5,281 nucleotides of DNA from an uncultured Erysipelotrichaceae bacterium (lineage in GTDB: Bacteria > Bacillota_I > Bacilli_A > Erysipelotrichales > Erysipelotrichaceae): the NCBI GenBank assembly GCA_900319505.1, contig ONOV01000124.1, forward strand, positions 1-5,281, read 5' to 3'. The position numbers and the translations under genes were made by a program. The notes under the pieces are model-generated. The model did not search any database. It was not told the DNA's origin and worked only from the letters and a program-made list of their open reading frames with translations. How positions within the stretch are numbered: position 1 is the stretch's first letter; every line of letters starts with the position of its first letter. Shown piece by piece: positions 1 through 5,027 of this stretch.

Positions 1-112
1 CCCCATCTCTTTATCGATCCAATAACAAGTATGCGGGATGATCCTCGAACACACAAGTTAATGGAGGGCTTTTACATATTGTCTAAAGTACTGAAACAGA
101 GAGGAAGGTTTC
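1..112. other. left-edge region upstream of the CpXC gene, no assignable gene
   Basis: No convincing gene, terminator or sigma-A promoter is visible here. Plus-strand frame 1 is open from the window edge to a TGA at 157-159 (52 codons), so this could be the tail of an upstream gene overlapping the next by 47 nt. Its codons (ATA, CCA, CGA, TCT, TTA) are unlike those of the neighbouring genes and I recognise no family in it. The only clear signal is the ribosome binding site GAGGAAGG at 101-108, which serves the gene starting at 113. Confidence 0.3.
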
Positions 113-808
113 ATGGAACAGATTCATACCATTCAACGCAGGGTCACCTGTACGCGTGATGCCTGCGGCCAGCAGGATGTCATCACTATCTATCCCCGGC
201 TGATTATCGATGAGATGCCGCGTCTGCGTCCTTTTGTGGCAGACGGTTCTCTATTTACGCATACCTGTTCCGTATGCCATACGATTTATCCGACCCCTTA
301 CAGCATGTATTACGTGGATCGCAGAAACAGACTCATGATCATCGTTGCGATCGATGAGAAAGAATATCAGGAAGCGGTACAGCTTTCTTTCAGTCAGCAG
401 ATCTATGCCTGGATGATGAAATACATCAACCGGAAGGGAATGCTGAGAATTGTCAGAACACCGCTTGAACTTTCTGAAAAGACTGCCATTGCGGCTTCAC
501 ACTATGATGACCGCATCATGGAAATTCTCAAGTACAGTCTCATGAAGAAACTGTCAAAACAGACAAAGGATGTCAATCGGCTGTTCTACAATGCGTTCAA
601 TAAGAAAGAAGAGTTTGCAGTTCTTTTCAATGACGGCCAGATCGGACACGTTGACTTTGAGAAGAGATGGTATCAGGAAACAGCCCGGGTATACGCTGCT
701 GATCTGAAGACGAAGGAAAGTCCGGCGGTCATTGATATGAACTGGGCAAAGCATTATGCAGAACCTGTCCCGATTGAAGAAACAGGGGAACCGGTATCAG
801 TAAAATAA
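113..808 (+). CDS. CpXC-domain zinc-binding protein
   Basis: A 231-residue soluble protein of the CpXC domain family, a Firmicutes group named for paired cysteine knuckles and of unknown molecular function. Two Cys pairs are visible, C13/C18 and C52/C55 (CSVC). Between them lies the family's strand-helix pattern, and after them the YYVDRRNRL segment matches the usual 'Y-x-D' region. The part around residues 117-142 (RTPLEL, then EKTAI, then DDRIMEILK) matches the family's 'EKI...DDRxIE.xK' C-terminal signature. No signal peptide or membrane segment is seen, so it is probably cytoplasmic. The ATG at 113 is supported by GAGGAAGG at 101-108. Oddity: the first knuckle is C-x4-C (CTRDAC) instead of the usual CPxC, while the second is normal. 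There is no terminator in its own orientation downstream. The hairpin at 813-828 has its T-tract only on the opposite strand, so transcripts may run antisense into the small RNA gene and towards rarA. Family assignment is fairly firm; function is unknown. Confidence 0.8.
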   Translation: MEQIHTIQRRVTCTRDACGQQDVITIYPRLIIDEMPRLRPFVADGSLFTHTCSVCHTIYPTPYSMYYVDRRNRLMIIVAIDEKEYQEAVQLSFSQQIYAWMMKYINRKGMLRIVRTPLELSEKTAIAASHYDDRIMEILKYSLMKKLSKQTKDVNRLFYNAFNKKEEFAVLFNDGQIGHVDFEKRWYQETARVYAADLKTKESPAVIDMNWAKHYAEPVPIEETGEPVSVK

Positions 809-912
809 AAAAACCAGCAATTGCTGGTCTGCAGCGCTGCTGTCAGAATAGATCAACCATTCAAGTCGCAGCTTTGCAAACACTCTCCGTTTCCCCCTTC
901 GAGTATTTACAA
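806..912 (-). ncRNA. putative small non-coding RNA, about 105 nt, unrecognised family
   Basis: Read on the minus strand, this is a self-contained transcription unit: a strong promoter (918-945), a structured body and an intrinsic terminator (807-828). Predicted folds by eye: helix A pairs 912-901 with 885-874 (12 bp, including two G-U pairs) and closes a 15-nt purine-rich loop holding GAAGGGGG and ACGGA. Helix B pairs 872-868 with 840-836 (GCUGC/GCAGC), then after an internal loop 862-857 with 851-846 around a UUGAU loop. A third hairpin is the terminator. No credible reading frame lies within the transcript. Synteny with rarA recalls the 6S RNA locus of some Firmicutes, but it is about half the usual 6S length and shows no long rod with a central bubble. 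It also lacks the SRP RNA tip motif and any riboswitch core that I know. The 5' end is inferred from the -10 box and not measured. Confidence 0.6.
807..828 (-). terminator. intrinsic terminator of the minus-strand small RNA
   Basis: A perfect 16-nt palindrome at 813-828 (arms ACCAGC/GCTGGT around AATT) is followed, on the minus strand only, by a run of seven T (813-807) and then more T-rich sequence. On the plus strand the A-run precedes the hairpin and no T-tract follows, so it should not terminate the CpXC mRNA. It overlaps the CpXC stop codon (806-808). Confidence 0.75.
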
Positions 913-917
913 GTGTT

Positions 918-945
918 ATTATACGCATATCGTAATCGTTTTCAA
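918..945 (-). promoter_or_regulatory. sigma-A promoter of the small RNA
   Basis: On the minus strand a TTGAAA -35 box (945-940) lies 16 bp from a perfect TATAAT -10 box (923-918). Shifting the -35 to TTTGAA gives a 17-bp spacer. Transcription should start near 911-912. The -10 context ATGCGTATAATAA (928-916) recurs exactly at the lipoprotein promoter at 3422-3410. This promoter faces away from rarA, whose own -10 is less than 40 bp away, so the two polymerase footprints would overlap. Confidence 0.75.
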
Positions 946-953
946 ATGTTTTT

Positions 954-971
954 TGGCATAATATATTCGTA
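954..971 (+). promoter_or_regulatory. extended -10 promoter of rarA, predicted leaderless start
   Basis: TGG precedes CATAAT (957-962), which gives an extended -10 element (TGn plus a 5/6 match). Only 8 nt separate it from the ATG at 971, so transcription should begin within a base or two of the start codon. No good -35 is seen at the right spacing. TATATT at 962-967 is an alternative -10 but would put the start inside the gene. There is no Shine-Dalgarno sequence before this ATG. Confidence 0.5.
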
Positions 972-2323
972 TGAACTTATTTGATATCGCATCAGAAGAA
1001 AAAAAGAAGAAAGAAGAGCCGCTGGCCGCCCGCATGCGTCCGGAAACACTGGATGATATTGTCGGCCAGCAGCACATCATAGCCCATGATAAACTGCTCT
1101 ATAGGGCCATCAGGGCAGACCGGCTGAGCTCAATCATATTCTATGGTCCTCCCGGCACAGGCAAAACTTCCCTGGCACATGTCATTGCCAATACGACAAA
1201 AGCATCCTTTGAAAAGGTCAATGCCACTATTGCCGGTAAAAAGGACATGGAAGAGGTCGTAGCCAGGGCAAAACGCAGGTTCTCGGAACAGGGAAAGCGT
1301 ACGATTCTCTTCATTGATGAAATCCATCGTTTCAACAAAGCCCAGCAGGATTATCTTCTGCCCTATGTAGAAGACGGTACGATCATCCTGATCGGTGCAA
1401 CGACAGAAAACCCGTATTTTGAGGTCAACGGAGCGCTCCTGTCCCGTTCCCGTATCTTTGAATTGAAACCTTTAACCGAAAAAGATATCCGTACACTGCT
1501 TCAAAGAGCAGTCAGAGACACGGAAAAAGGCGTCGGCAGTGAAAATGTGATTCTGGATGATGATGCCTGCGGGTATCTTGCCGAAGGGGCGGACGGTGAT
1601 GCAAGGACTGCCCTCAATGCCCTGGAACTGGCAGTACTGACTACGGATCGAAGTGATGACGGCTGGATTCATATTACCCTTGATACGGCAAAGGAATGCA
1701 TTCAGAAAAAGGTGATGCGCTATGATGCGGATGGCGACAATCACTATGATACGATTTCCGCTTTCATCAAGTCCATGCGCGGTTCGGATCCGGATGCGGC
1801 GCTGTATTATCTGGCCAGAATGCTGGAAGCAGGGGAAGATGTCCGCTTTATTGCAAGACGCATCATGATTGCGGCGGCGGAAGAGTGCGGCGTAGCGGAC
1901 GCCAGGGCGCTGCAGGTTGCTGCAGCGGCAGCGGTAGCGGTAGAGCGGGTCGGCCTGCCGGAAGGACAGCTGGTTTTAGCGGAGGCAGCGGTTTATGTGG
2001 CTGCAGCGCCTAAATCCAATGCCTGCTCCCAGGGCATTCTCAAAGCCCGGGAAGAGGTCAGAAGATCAGGCAATCTTCCTATTCCGAACTATCTCAAGGA
2101 TGCGCACTATGCCAGTGCTGAAAAGCTGGGCCATGGCACCGGCTACCGGTATGCCCATGACTATCCCAACCATTATGTCGATCAGCAGTATCTGCCGGAT
2201 GAGATCAGAGACACGGCATTCTATGAGATGAGCAATATTGCCTATGAAGGCAGACTGCGCAAATACTTCGATTACATTCATAAACCTTATAATACGGAAA
2301 CAGAACGCAAAGGAGAAAAATAA
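971..2323 (+). CDS. rarA: replication-associated recombination protein A (RarA/MgsA), AAA+ ATPase
   Basis: A DNA-dependent ATPase of the RarA/MgsA/Mgs1 (WRNIP1) family that acts at stalled replication forks together with SSB. It is 450 aa; E. coli RarA is about 447 and B. subtilis about 421. The conserved ARMRPETLDDIVGQ entry is at about 20-33, Walker A GPPGTGKTS at 59-67, Walker B ILFIDEIHRF at 112-121, sensor 1 GATTEN at 142-147, the arginine-finger region SRSRIF at 158-163, and the GDAR motif of the lid at 209-212. The tetramerisation/C-terminal part carries HYDTISAFIKSMRGSDPDAA (258-277), APKSNA (346-351) and the GHGTGYRYAHDYP tail (387-399). The family's usual start favours the ATG at 971. 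No SD precedes it, and the -10 box lies immediately upstream, suggesting a leaderless mRNA. A cupin gene follows one base after the stop, in the same operon. Function is secure from the motifs. Confidence 0.97.
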   Translation: MNLFDIASEEKKKKEEPLAARMRPETLDDIVGQQHIIAHDKLLYRAIRADRLSSIIFYGPPGTGKTSLAHVIANTTKASFEKVNATIAGKKDMEEVVARAKRRFSEQGKRTILFIDEIHRFNKAQQDYLLPYVEDGTIILIGATTENPYFEVNGALLSRSRIFELKPLTEKDIRTLLQRAVRDTEKGVGSENVILDDDACGYLAEGADGDARTALNALELAVLTTDRSDDGWIHITLDTAKECIQKKVMRYDADGDNHYDTISAFIKSMRGSDPDAALYYLARMLEAGEDVRFIARRIMIAAAEECGVADARALQVAAAAAVAVERVGLPEGQLVLAEAAVYVAAAPKSNACSQGILKAREEVRRSGNLPIPNYLKDAHYASAEKLGHGTGYRYAHDYPNHYVDQQYLPDEIRDTAFYEMSNIAYEGRLRKYFDYIHKPYNTETERKGEK

Positions 2324-2324
2324 C

Positions 2325-2684
2325 ATGTGGGTTCAGACTGAAAAAGAAACACCGGTAAGTAAGACAGAAAAAGCCAAAGGCGGTACAGGCGTGCTGGAAT
2401 CTCTGGAAATCCAGAATGAAAAGGCACCGGTTTGCAGCAGCATCATCGGCTATAAGCGCAATACATTGAAGCCGGGCAGCTCCCTGGGCTATCATGCCCA
2501 TGAAGGCTCATCGGAAACGATCTTCATCCTTTCCGGCACATGTGCCTATGAGGACAATGAACACAGAACCTATGAACTGCATGCGGGCGACAGTGCTTAC
2601 TGCGGCAATGGTGAAAGCCATCGGGTTGCCTGCCAGGGGGATGAGCCGCTTGTATTCATGGCCCTGATTCTCAAAGAAAACTGA
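2325..2684 (+). CDS. small single-domain cupin protein
   Basis: A 119-residue protein with one cupin beta-barrel. Motif 1 is complete: GYHAHEGSSE, then TIFILSG, giving metal ligands H57, H59 and E64. Motif 2 is GDSAYCGNGESH (88-99), with the fourth ligand H99; the usual proline is replaced by glycine. With all four ligands present, a bound divalent metal is likely. Small cupins of this kind have varied roles (sugar or small-molecule binding, dioxygenase or isomerase activity, regulation), and the sequence does not decide which. I chose the start MWVQ at 2325 and not an upstream in-frame ATG at 2238, because AAAGGAG (2309-2315) lies at good distance and the longer form would overlap rarA by 86 nt. 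It is one base past the rarA stop, so it is cotranscribed. A terminator follows. It is cytoplasmic, with no signal peptide. Confidence 0.88.
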   Translation: MWVQTEKETPVSKTEKAKGGTGVLESLEIQNEKAPVCSSIIGYKRNTLKPGSSLGYHAHEGSSETIFILSGTCAYEDNEHRTYELHAGDSAYCGNGESHRVACQGDEPLVFMALILKEN

Positions 2685-2695
2685 AGATAAAATAG

Positions 2696-2718
2696 AAAAG
2701 GCTCAATTGAGCCTTTTT
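2696..2718. terminator. bidirectional intrinsic terminator between convergent genes
   Basis: A perfect 22-nt palindrome (2696-2717) has a GGCTCAA/TTGAGCC core flanked by A-run and T-run. The plus strand ends in TTTTT (2714-2718) and the minus strand in TTTT (2699-2696). It sits 11 nt after the cupin stop and directly beyond the lipoprotein stop at 2720-2722, so one hairpin closes both the rarA-cupin operon and the minus-strand lipoprotein gene. Confidence 0.9.
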
Positions 2719-2719
2719 C

Positions 2720-3391
2720 TCATGCATATGTTTCCTCAATGAGCTGTTCATAAATGGCAAGCAGTTCATTTTTCTGATCTTCCGTCACCTGGAATTCATC
2801 CAGATTATCCTGATCCAGTTCAAAGTCATCCGTTACGCCTAAATGATGGCCGATGATGGAACCATCTTTTACTGCTGCTAACAGCGGCACCTGCAGCACA
2901 ACACTTGTTTTGCCGGTATCTTCATCGGTTTTATGTTCCAGGGCAGGCTCCATTTCCGTATACAGGCGATTGATGATCGCTTCCTGTTCTTCCTTGGACT
3001 TTGCCTCAAATTCATCCGCATAGATATTCACATAGAAGATCTGCACGCCTTCTTCCTTGGCCGCCTGATTCAGAATCGGAATGGCCCGGTTGCACCAGGG
3101 ACAGTCTTCATAGCTGTAGAAGACAAGACCCGTACCGCCTTCTTCCACTAAGCGCAGTGACTCTTCCATGGTCACTTCCAGAAAAGCCGGATTGGCATCT
3201 GAAAGAAATTTATAGCCGCTCATATCCGGCACATTGAATTCAAGATTGATGGCACCGGCATTATTGCCATTGGGAAAAGCTGTCGGATAGACAGCGGAAA
3301 CATTATCCTTATCAGCAGATGAAACAGATGACCCGCAGCCGCAGAGCAGTGCGGTAGAAACAAGTACAGGTAAAAGTTTCTTCGCGTTCAT
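2720..3391 (-). CDS. thioredoxin-fold lipoprotein with CPWC motif
   Basis: A 223-residue predicted surface lipoprotein with a thioredoxin-like domain. The N-terminus is a type II signal peptide: KK at 4-5, a hydrophobic stretch at 6-16 and lipobox LCGC with lipidated Cys19. A Ser/Asp-rich linker follows. The domain runs from about 65 to 190: strand TGLVFYSY, then CPWC (97-100) at the start of a helix, a strand IFYVNIYAD (118-126), and the cis-proline site VPLLAAVKDG (168-177, Pro169). It resembles the thioredoxin-like 'bacteriocin transport accessory' type proteins of Firmicutes. The expected role is extracytoplasmic thiol-disulfide exchange; the partner is not evident from the neighbours. 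The C-terminus (190-223) is an acidic helix. The start ATG is preceded by GGAGGT (3401-3396), and it has its own promoter. An insertion-like charged stretch (126-162) separates the CPWC half from the cis-Pro half. Fold confident; precise role not. Confidence 0.85.
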   Translation of the reverse strand: MNAKKLLPVLVSTALLCGCGSSVSSADKDNVSAVYPTAFPNGNNAGAINLEFNVPDMSGYKFLSDANPAFLEVTMEESLRLVEEGGTGLVFYSYEDCPWCNRAIPILNQAAKEEGVQIFYVNIYADEFEAKSKEEQEAIINRLYTEMEPALEHKTDEDTGKTSVVLQVPLLAAVKDGSIIGHHLGVTDDFELDQDNLDEFQVTEDQKNELLAIYEQLIEETYA

Positions 3392-3411
3392 TTGGACCTC
3401 CGATAGGTATT

Positions 3412-3422
3412 ATTATACGCAT
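3412..3422 (-). promoter_or_regulatory. -10 region of the lipoprotein promoter
   Basis: A perfect TATAAT on the minus strand (3417-3412) gives a predicted start near 3405 and a leader of about 14 nt carrying the GGAGGT ribosome binding site. The surrounding 13 nt, ATGCGTATAATAA (3422-3410), is identical to the -10 region of the small RNA promoter at 928-916. The -35 is weak: TTTTCA at 17 bp. A TTGACA lies only 7 bp upstream of the -10, too close to act as its -35. Confidence 0.55.
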
Positions 3423-3436
3423 TCTGTCAATCCCTG

Positions 3437-3479
3437 AAAAAAAGAGATCATTCGTCTTCGGAATGAGAATGAATGATCT
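3437..3479 (-). terminator. intrinsic terminator overlapping the 3' end of the Sm-like gene
   Basis: Minus-strand arms AGATCATTC (3479-3471) and GAATGATCT (3453-3445) form a perfect 9-bp stem, followed after one C by seven T (3443-3437). The left arm is coding sequence and the right arm includes the TGA stop (3450-3448). The stem is AT-rich and the loop is 17 nt, so efficiency may be modest. It separates this gene from the lipoprotein gene, which has its own promoter. Confidence 0.6.
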
Positions 3480-3834
3480 TTCCATTTGGCAGCTTGACTT
3501 CCAGGGTATCAGACAGACTCTTGTCAAACAGTTCATCAAGCTTTTCATCAAAGTCCTCGGACTGTTTCTTCTTCATCCTTGAAACAACATCGCTTGATTC
3601 ACCTATCACAGGTATCTCCGTGGTGTCCTGACGGTTCACGGCTTTGATGTCAATGATCCTGCTGATTTCCGTTATGCTGTTCTGCAGGCCGTTGACCAGG
3701 CGGATCTGATTCGCTTCTGCATTTTCTTTCCTGAAATCCTCAGGGTTTGCGATATAGCCGGATATTTCTGTTCCATCATCCAGAGTGACAGTCACAAAAC
3801 GGGCAAGATAAGGTCTGAGTTCTTCTGCATCCAT
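3448..3834 (-). CDS. uncharacterised Sm-like small acidic protein
   Basis: A 128-residue protein that I do not recognise by name. The N-terminal half has the spacing of an Sm/LSm-type small beta-barrel: a short helix (MDAEELRPYL), then strands VTVTLDDGTEISGYIAN (14-30), an insertion (31-42), NQIRLVNG (42-49) and the closing ITEISRIIDIKAV (54-66). The 'V-x-V-x-L-x-D-G-x-x-x-x-G-x-I' and 'I-x-x-I-x-x-I' patterns are what suggest the fold; this is inference, and RNA binding is unproven. The C-terminal half is charged, with an acidic helix (93-108, DFDEKLDELF) and a tail LEVKLPNGKIIHS ending HSEDE. No signal peptide or membrane segment is present. The start at 3834 has no SD. A TATAAT -10 ends 6 nt before the ATG, so the mRNA is predicted to be leaderless. 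It is divergent from trmD across a 66-nt shared promoter region and is terminated by the hairpin at its 3' end. Confidence 0.75.
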   Translation of the reverse strand: MDAEELRPYLARFVTVTLDDGTEISGYIANPEDFRKENAEANQIRLVNGLQNSITEISRIIDIKAVNRQDTTEIPVIGESSDVVSRMKKKQSEDFDEKLDELFDKSLSDTLEVKLPNGKIIHSHSEDE

Positions 3835-3840
3835 GTGATA

Positions 3841-3870
3841 ATTATATCATTATGTTCATGCATGTTGAAA
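3841..3870 (-). promoter_or_regulatory. promoter of the Sm-like gene, predicted leaderless
   Basis: On the minus strand TGA followed by TATAAT (3849-3841) is an extended -10 with a perfect hexamer. Only 6 nt (TATCAC) separate it from the ATG at 3834, so the start codon should be at or next to +1. The only -35 candidate is TTTCAA (3870-3865, 18-bp spacer), which is the same six base pairs that read TTGAAA as the -35 of trmD on the other strand. Confidence 0.6.
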
Positions 3871-3894
3871 ACAGGAATGCCTGTATTTTACAAT
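3865..3894 (+). promoter_or_regulatory. trmD: sigma-A promoter of trmD, predicted leaderless
   Basis: A TTGAAA -35 (3865-3870) is followed by an 18-bp spacer and TACAAT -10 (3889-3894). Six bases (TCGGGT) then lead directly to the ATG at 3901, so +1 is predicted at the start codon. No SD is present. Its -35 coincides with the candidate -35 of the divergent Sm-like gene, so the two polymerases could hardly bind at once. Confidence 0.6.
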
Positions 3895-3900
3895 TCGGGT

Positions 3901-4620
3901 ATGAATATACAGTATGTGACCATGTTTCCTGAGAACTATGACAGCTTTCTTTCTTCTGTGCTGATTGCACGCGCACAGAAGAAAGGCATCATTTCCTTTT
4001 ATGTGGCGGATATCAGAGATTTTGCGGATGGTTCCTACCGCCATATTGATGATTCCGTATACGGAGGAGGAGCCGGGATGGTGCTGCGGTGTGAGCCGGT
4101 GGTCAAAGCCATACGTTCGGTGAAAACAGAGAAAAGCCATGTCATCCTGATGGATCCGGCTGGAACTGTCTACAGTCAGAAAAAAGCGCATGAACTGAGT
4201 AAAATGGAAGATCTGATCTTTGTCTGCGGCCACTATGAAGGGTTTGATGCCCGCATCTATGATGAAGCGGATGAGATAATCTCACTTGGAGATTTTATTC
4301 TGAGTGGAGGAGAGCTGGCTTCACAGATCATCACTGACAGTATTGTCCGGCTGAAAGACGGCATTCTCAGAAAGGCTTCCACAGAGGAAGAATCCTTTGA
4401 AATGCCAAGGCTGGAATATGCACAGTATACCCGTCCGGTTGATTTTGAAGGAAAGAAAGTACCGGAAGTACTGTTAAGCGGCAATCATGAAAAGATACAT
4501 GAATGGCGTGTACTGTCCGCACTGCATCGAACAATGCAGTACAGGCCGGATCTATTGGCTGCGTATCCGATGAATGAAGAAGAGAAAAAGCTCTATGAAG
4601 CTGAAAAGGAGAAGAAATGA
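3901..4620 (+). CDS. trmD: tRNA (guanine-N1)-methyltransferase TrmD
   Basis: A SAM-dependent SPOUT methyltransferase that makes m1G at position 37 of tRNAs with G36, preventing +1 frameshifts. It is 239 aa, the usual family length. Diagnostic segments are MNIQYVTMFPE at the start, YGGGAGMVLRCEP (54-66), VCGHYEGFDAR (108-118, the family's CGRYEGxDxR), the knot segment EIISLGDFILSGGELA (125-140), the expected catalytic Asp in TDSIVRL (D146), and EYAQYTRPV (172-180) with VPEVLLSGNH (187-196). The frame is open back to a GTG at 3835, but family alignment and the TTGAAA/TACAAT promoter ending 6 nt before 3901 both fix the start here; upstream residues would be untranscribed. There is no SD, so the mRNA is predicted leaderless. 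trmD usually lies between rimM and rplS; here it opens an operon with a Nudix gene, which it overlaps by ATGA. Confidence 0.97.
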   Translation: MNIQYVTMFPENYDSFLSSVLIARAQKKGIISFYVADIRDFADGSYRHIDDSVYGGGAGMVLRCEPVVKAIRSVKTEKSHVILMDPAGTVYSQKKAHELSKMEDLIFVCGHYEGFDARIYDEADEIISLGDFILSGGELASQIITDSIVRLKDGILRKASTEEESFEMPRLEYAQYTRPVDFEGKKVPEVLLSGNHEKIHEWRVLSALHRTMQYRPDLLAAYPMNEEEKKLYEAEKEKK

Positions 4621-5027
4621 AACAGGAGAAATCATGCGGTGCCGTGATCATGAATGCATGGCGCAGAGACTATAAAGTACTTCTGATCCACCAGGTACAG
4701 GGACACTGGTGCTTTCCCAAGGGGCATGTGGAAAAGGATGAAACAGAACTGGAGACCGCTAAGCGGGAAATCAGAGAGGAAACGGGGCTGAAAGTAAAGT
4801 TTATTGACGGTTTCCGCCATACCCTTTCCTATTCTCCTGCCCCGGGCATCCACAAGGATGTCATCTACTTTCTGGCTGTGGAAAAGGGCGGTCATATGAA
4901 GATACAGGAAGAAGAGCTGCAGGGCATGGACTGGGTTACGCCGCAGGAGGCTATGACCCGCATCACCTTTGAAAATGACAGAGTGCTTCTGCAGGATGCG
5001 ATGACATGGATTCAATCACATCTATGA
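4617..5027 (+). CDS. Nudix hydrolase, Ap4A hydrolase-like
   Basis: A 136-residue Nudix protein with a perfect Nudix box G-x5-E-x7-REUxEExGU at 36-58 (G36, E42, R50, E51, E54, E55, G57, L58) that binds the catalytic Mg2+. The N-terminal KSCGAVIM, the GHWCFPKGHVE lead-in (29-39) and the compact length resemble the asymmetric bis(5'-nucleosyl)-tetraphosphatase branch (NUDT2-like), which cleaves Ap4A to AMP and ATP. Substrate cannot be fixed from sequence, and other nucleoside-diphosphate-linked compounds are possible. It starts at ATG 4617, which overlaps the trmD stop (ATGA, 4617-4620) and has AAGGAG at 4606-4611, so it is translationally coupled to trmD. The third gene in turn overlaps its 3' end. 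It is cytoplasmic. Confidence 0.9.
   Translation: MKQEKSCGAVIMNAWRRDYKVLLIHQVQGHWCFPKGHVEKDETELETAKREIREETGLKVKFIDGFRHTLSYSPAPGIHKDVIYFLAVEKGGHMKIQEEELQGMDWVTPQEAMTRITFENDRVLLQDAMTWIQSHL

Noticed and set aside
1..159. Open plus-strand frame 1 from the left edge to TGA 157-159, possible tail of an upstream gene
   Set aside because: It would overlap the well-supported CpXC start by 47 nt, its codon use (ATA, CCA, CGA, TCT, TTA) differs from neighbours, and I see no family motif. Not excluded, but not listed as a gene.
797..883. Minus-strand GTG ORF of 28 codons within the small RNA region, with GGAGA just upstream, resembling a small hydrophobic peptide
   Set aside because: The GGAGA is too close to the GTG to serve as its SD, and the frame runs through the terminator hairpin and T-run with its stop beyond the predicted RNA 3' end, so the transcript would have no stop codon.
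806..912. Identity of the small RNA as 6S RNA because of rarA synteny
   Set aside because: The predicted length of about 105 nt and the multi-hairpin fold do not fit the 180-200 nt rod with central bubble; left as something to exclude by a covariance search.
806..912. c-di-GMP-I riboswitch suggested by GCAAAGC
   Set aside because: Only this short string matches; the GGCAAACC partner region and tetraloop-receptor layout are missing, and no downstream gene lies on that strand.
1900..2000. Alanine/valine-rich, GC-rich stretch in rarA, looking like low complexity or a repeat
   Set aside because: It matches the normal alanine-rich helical part of the RarA C-terminal region (ALQVAAAAAVAVER), so no separate feature is needed.
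2238..2324. Upstream start for the cupin gene giving 148 aa
   Set aside because: It would overlap rarA by 86 nt; the ATG at 2325 has AAAGGAG at proper distance and gives a normal single-cupin length.
3835..3900. N-terminal extension of TrmD from GTG 3835
   Set aside because: TrmD family starts align with MNIQYVTMFPE at 3901, and the promoter boxes lie within the extension.
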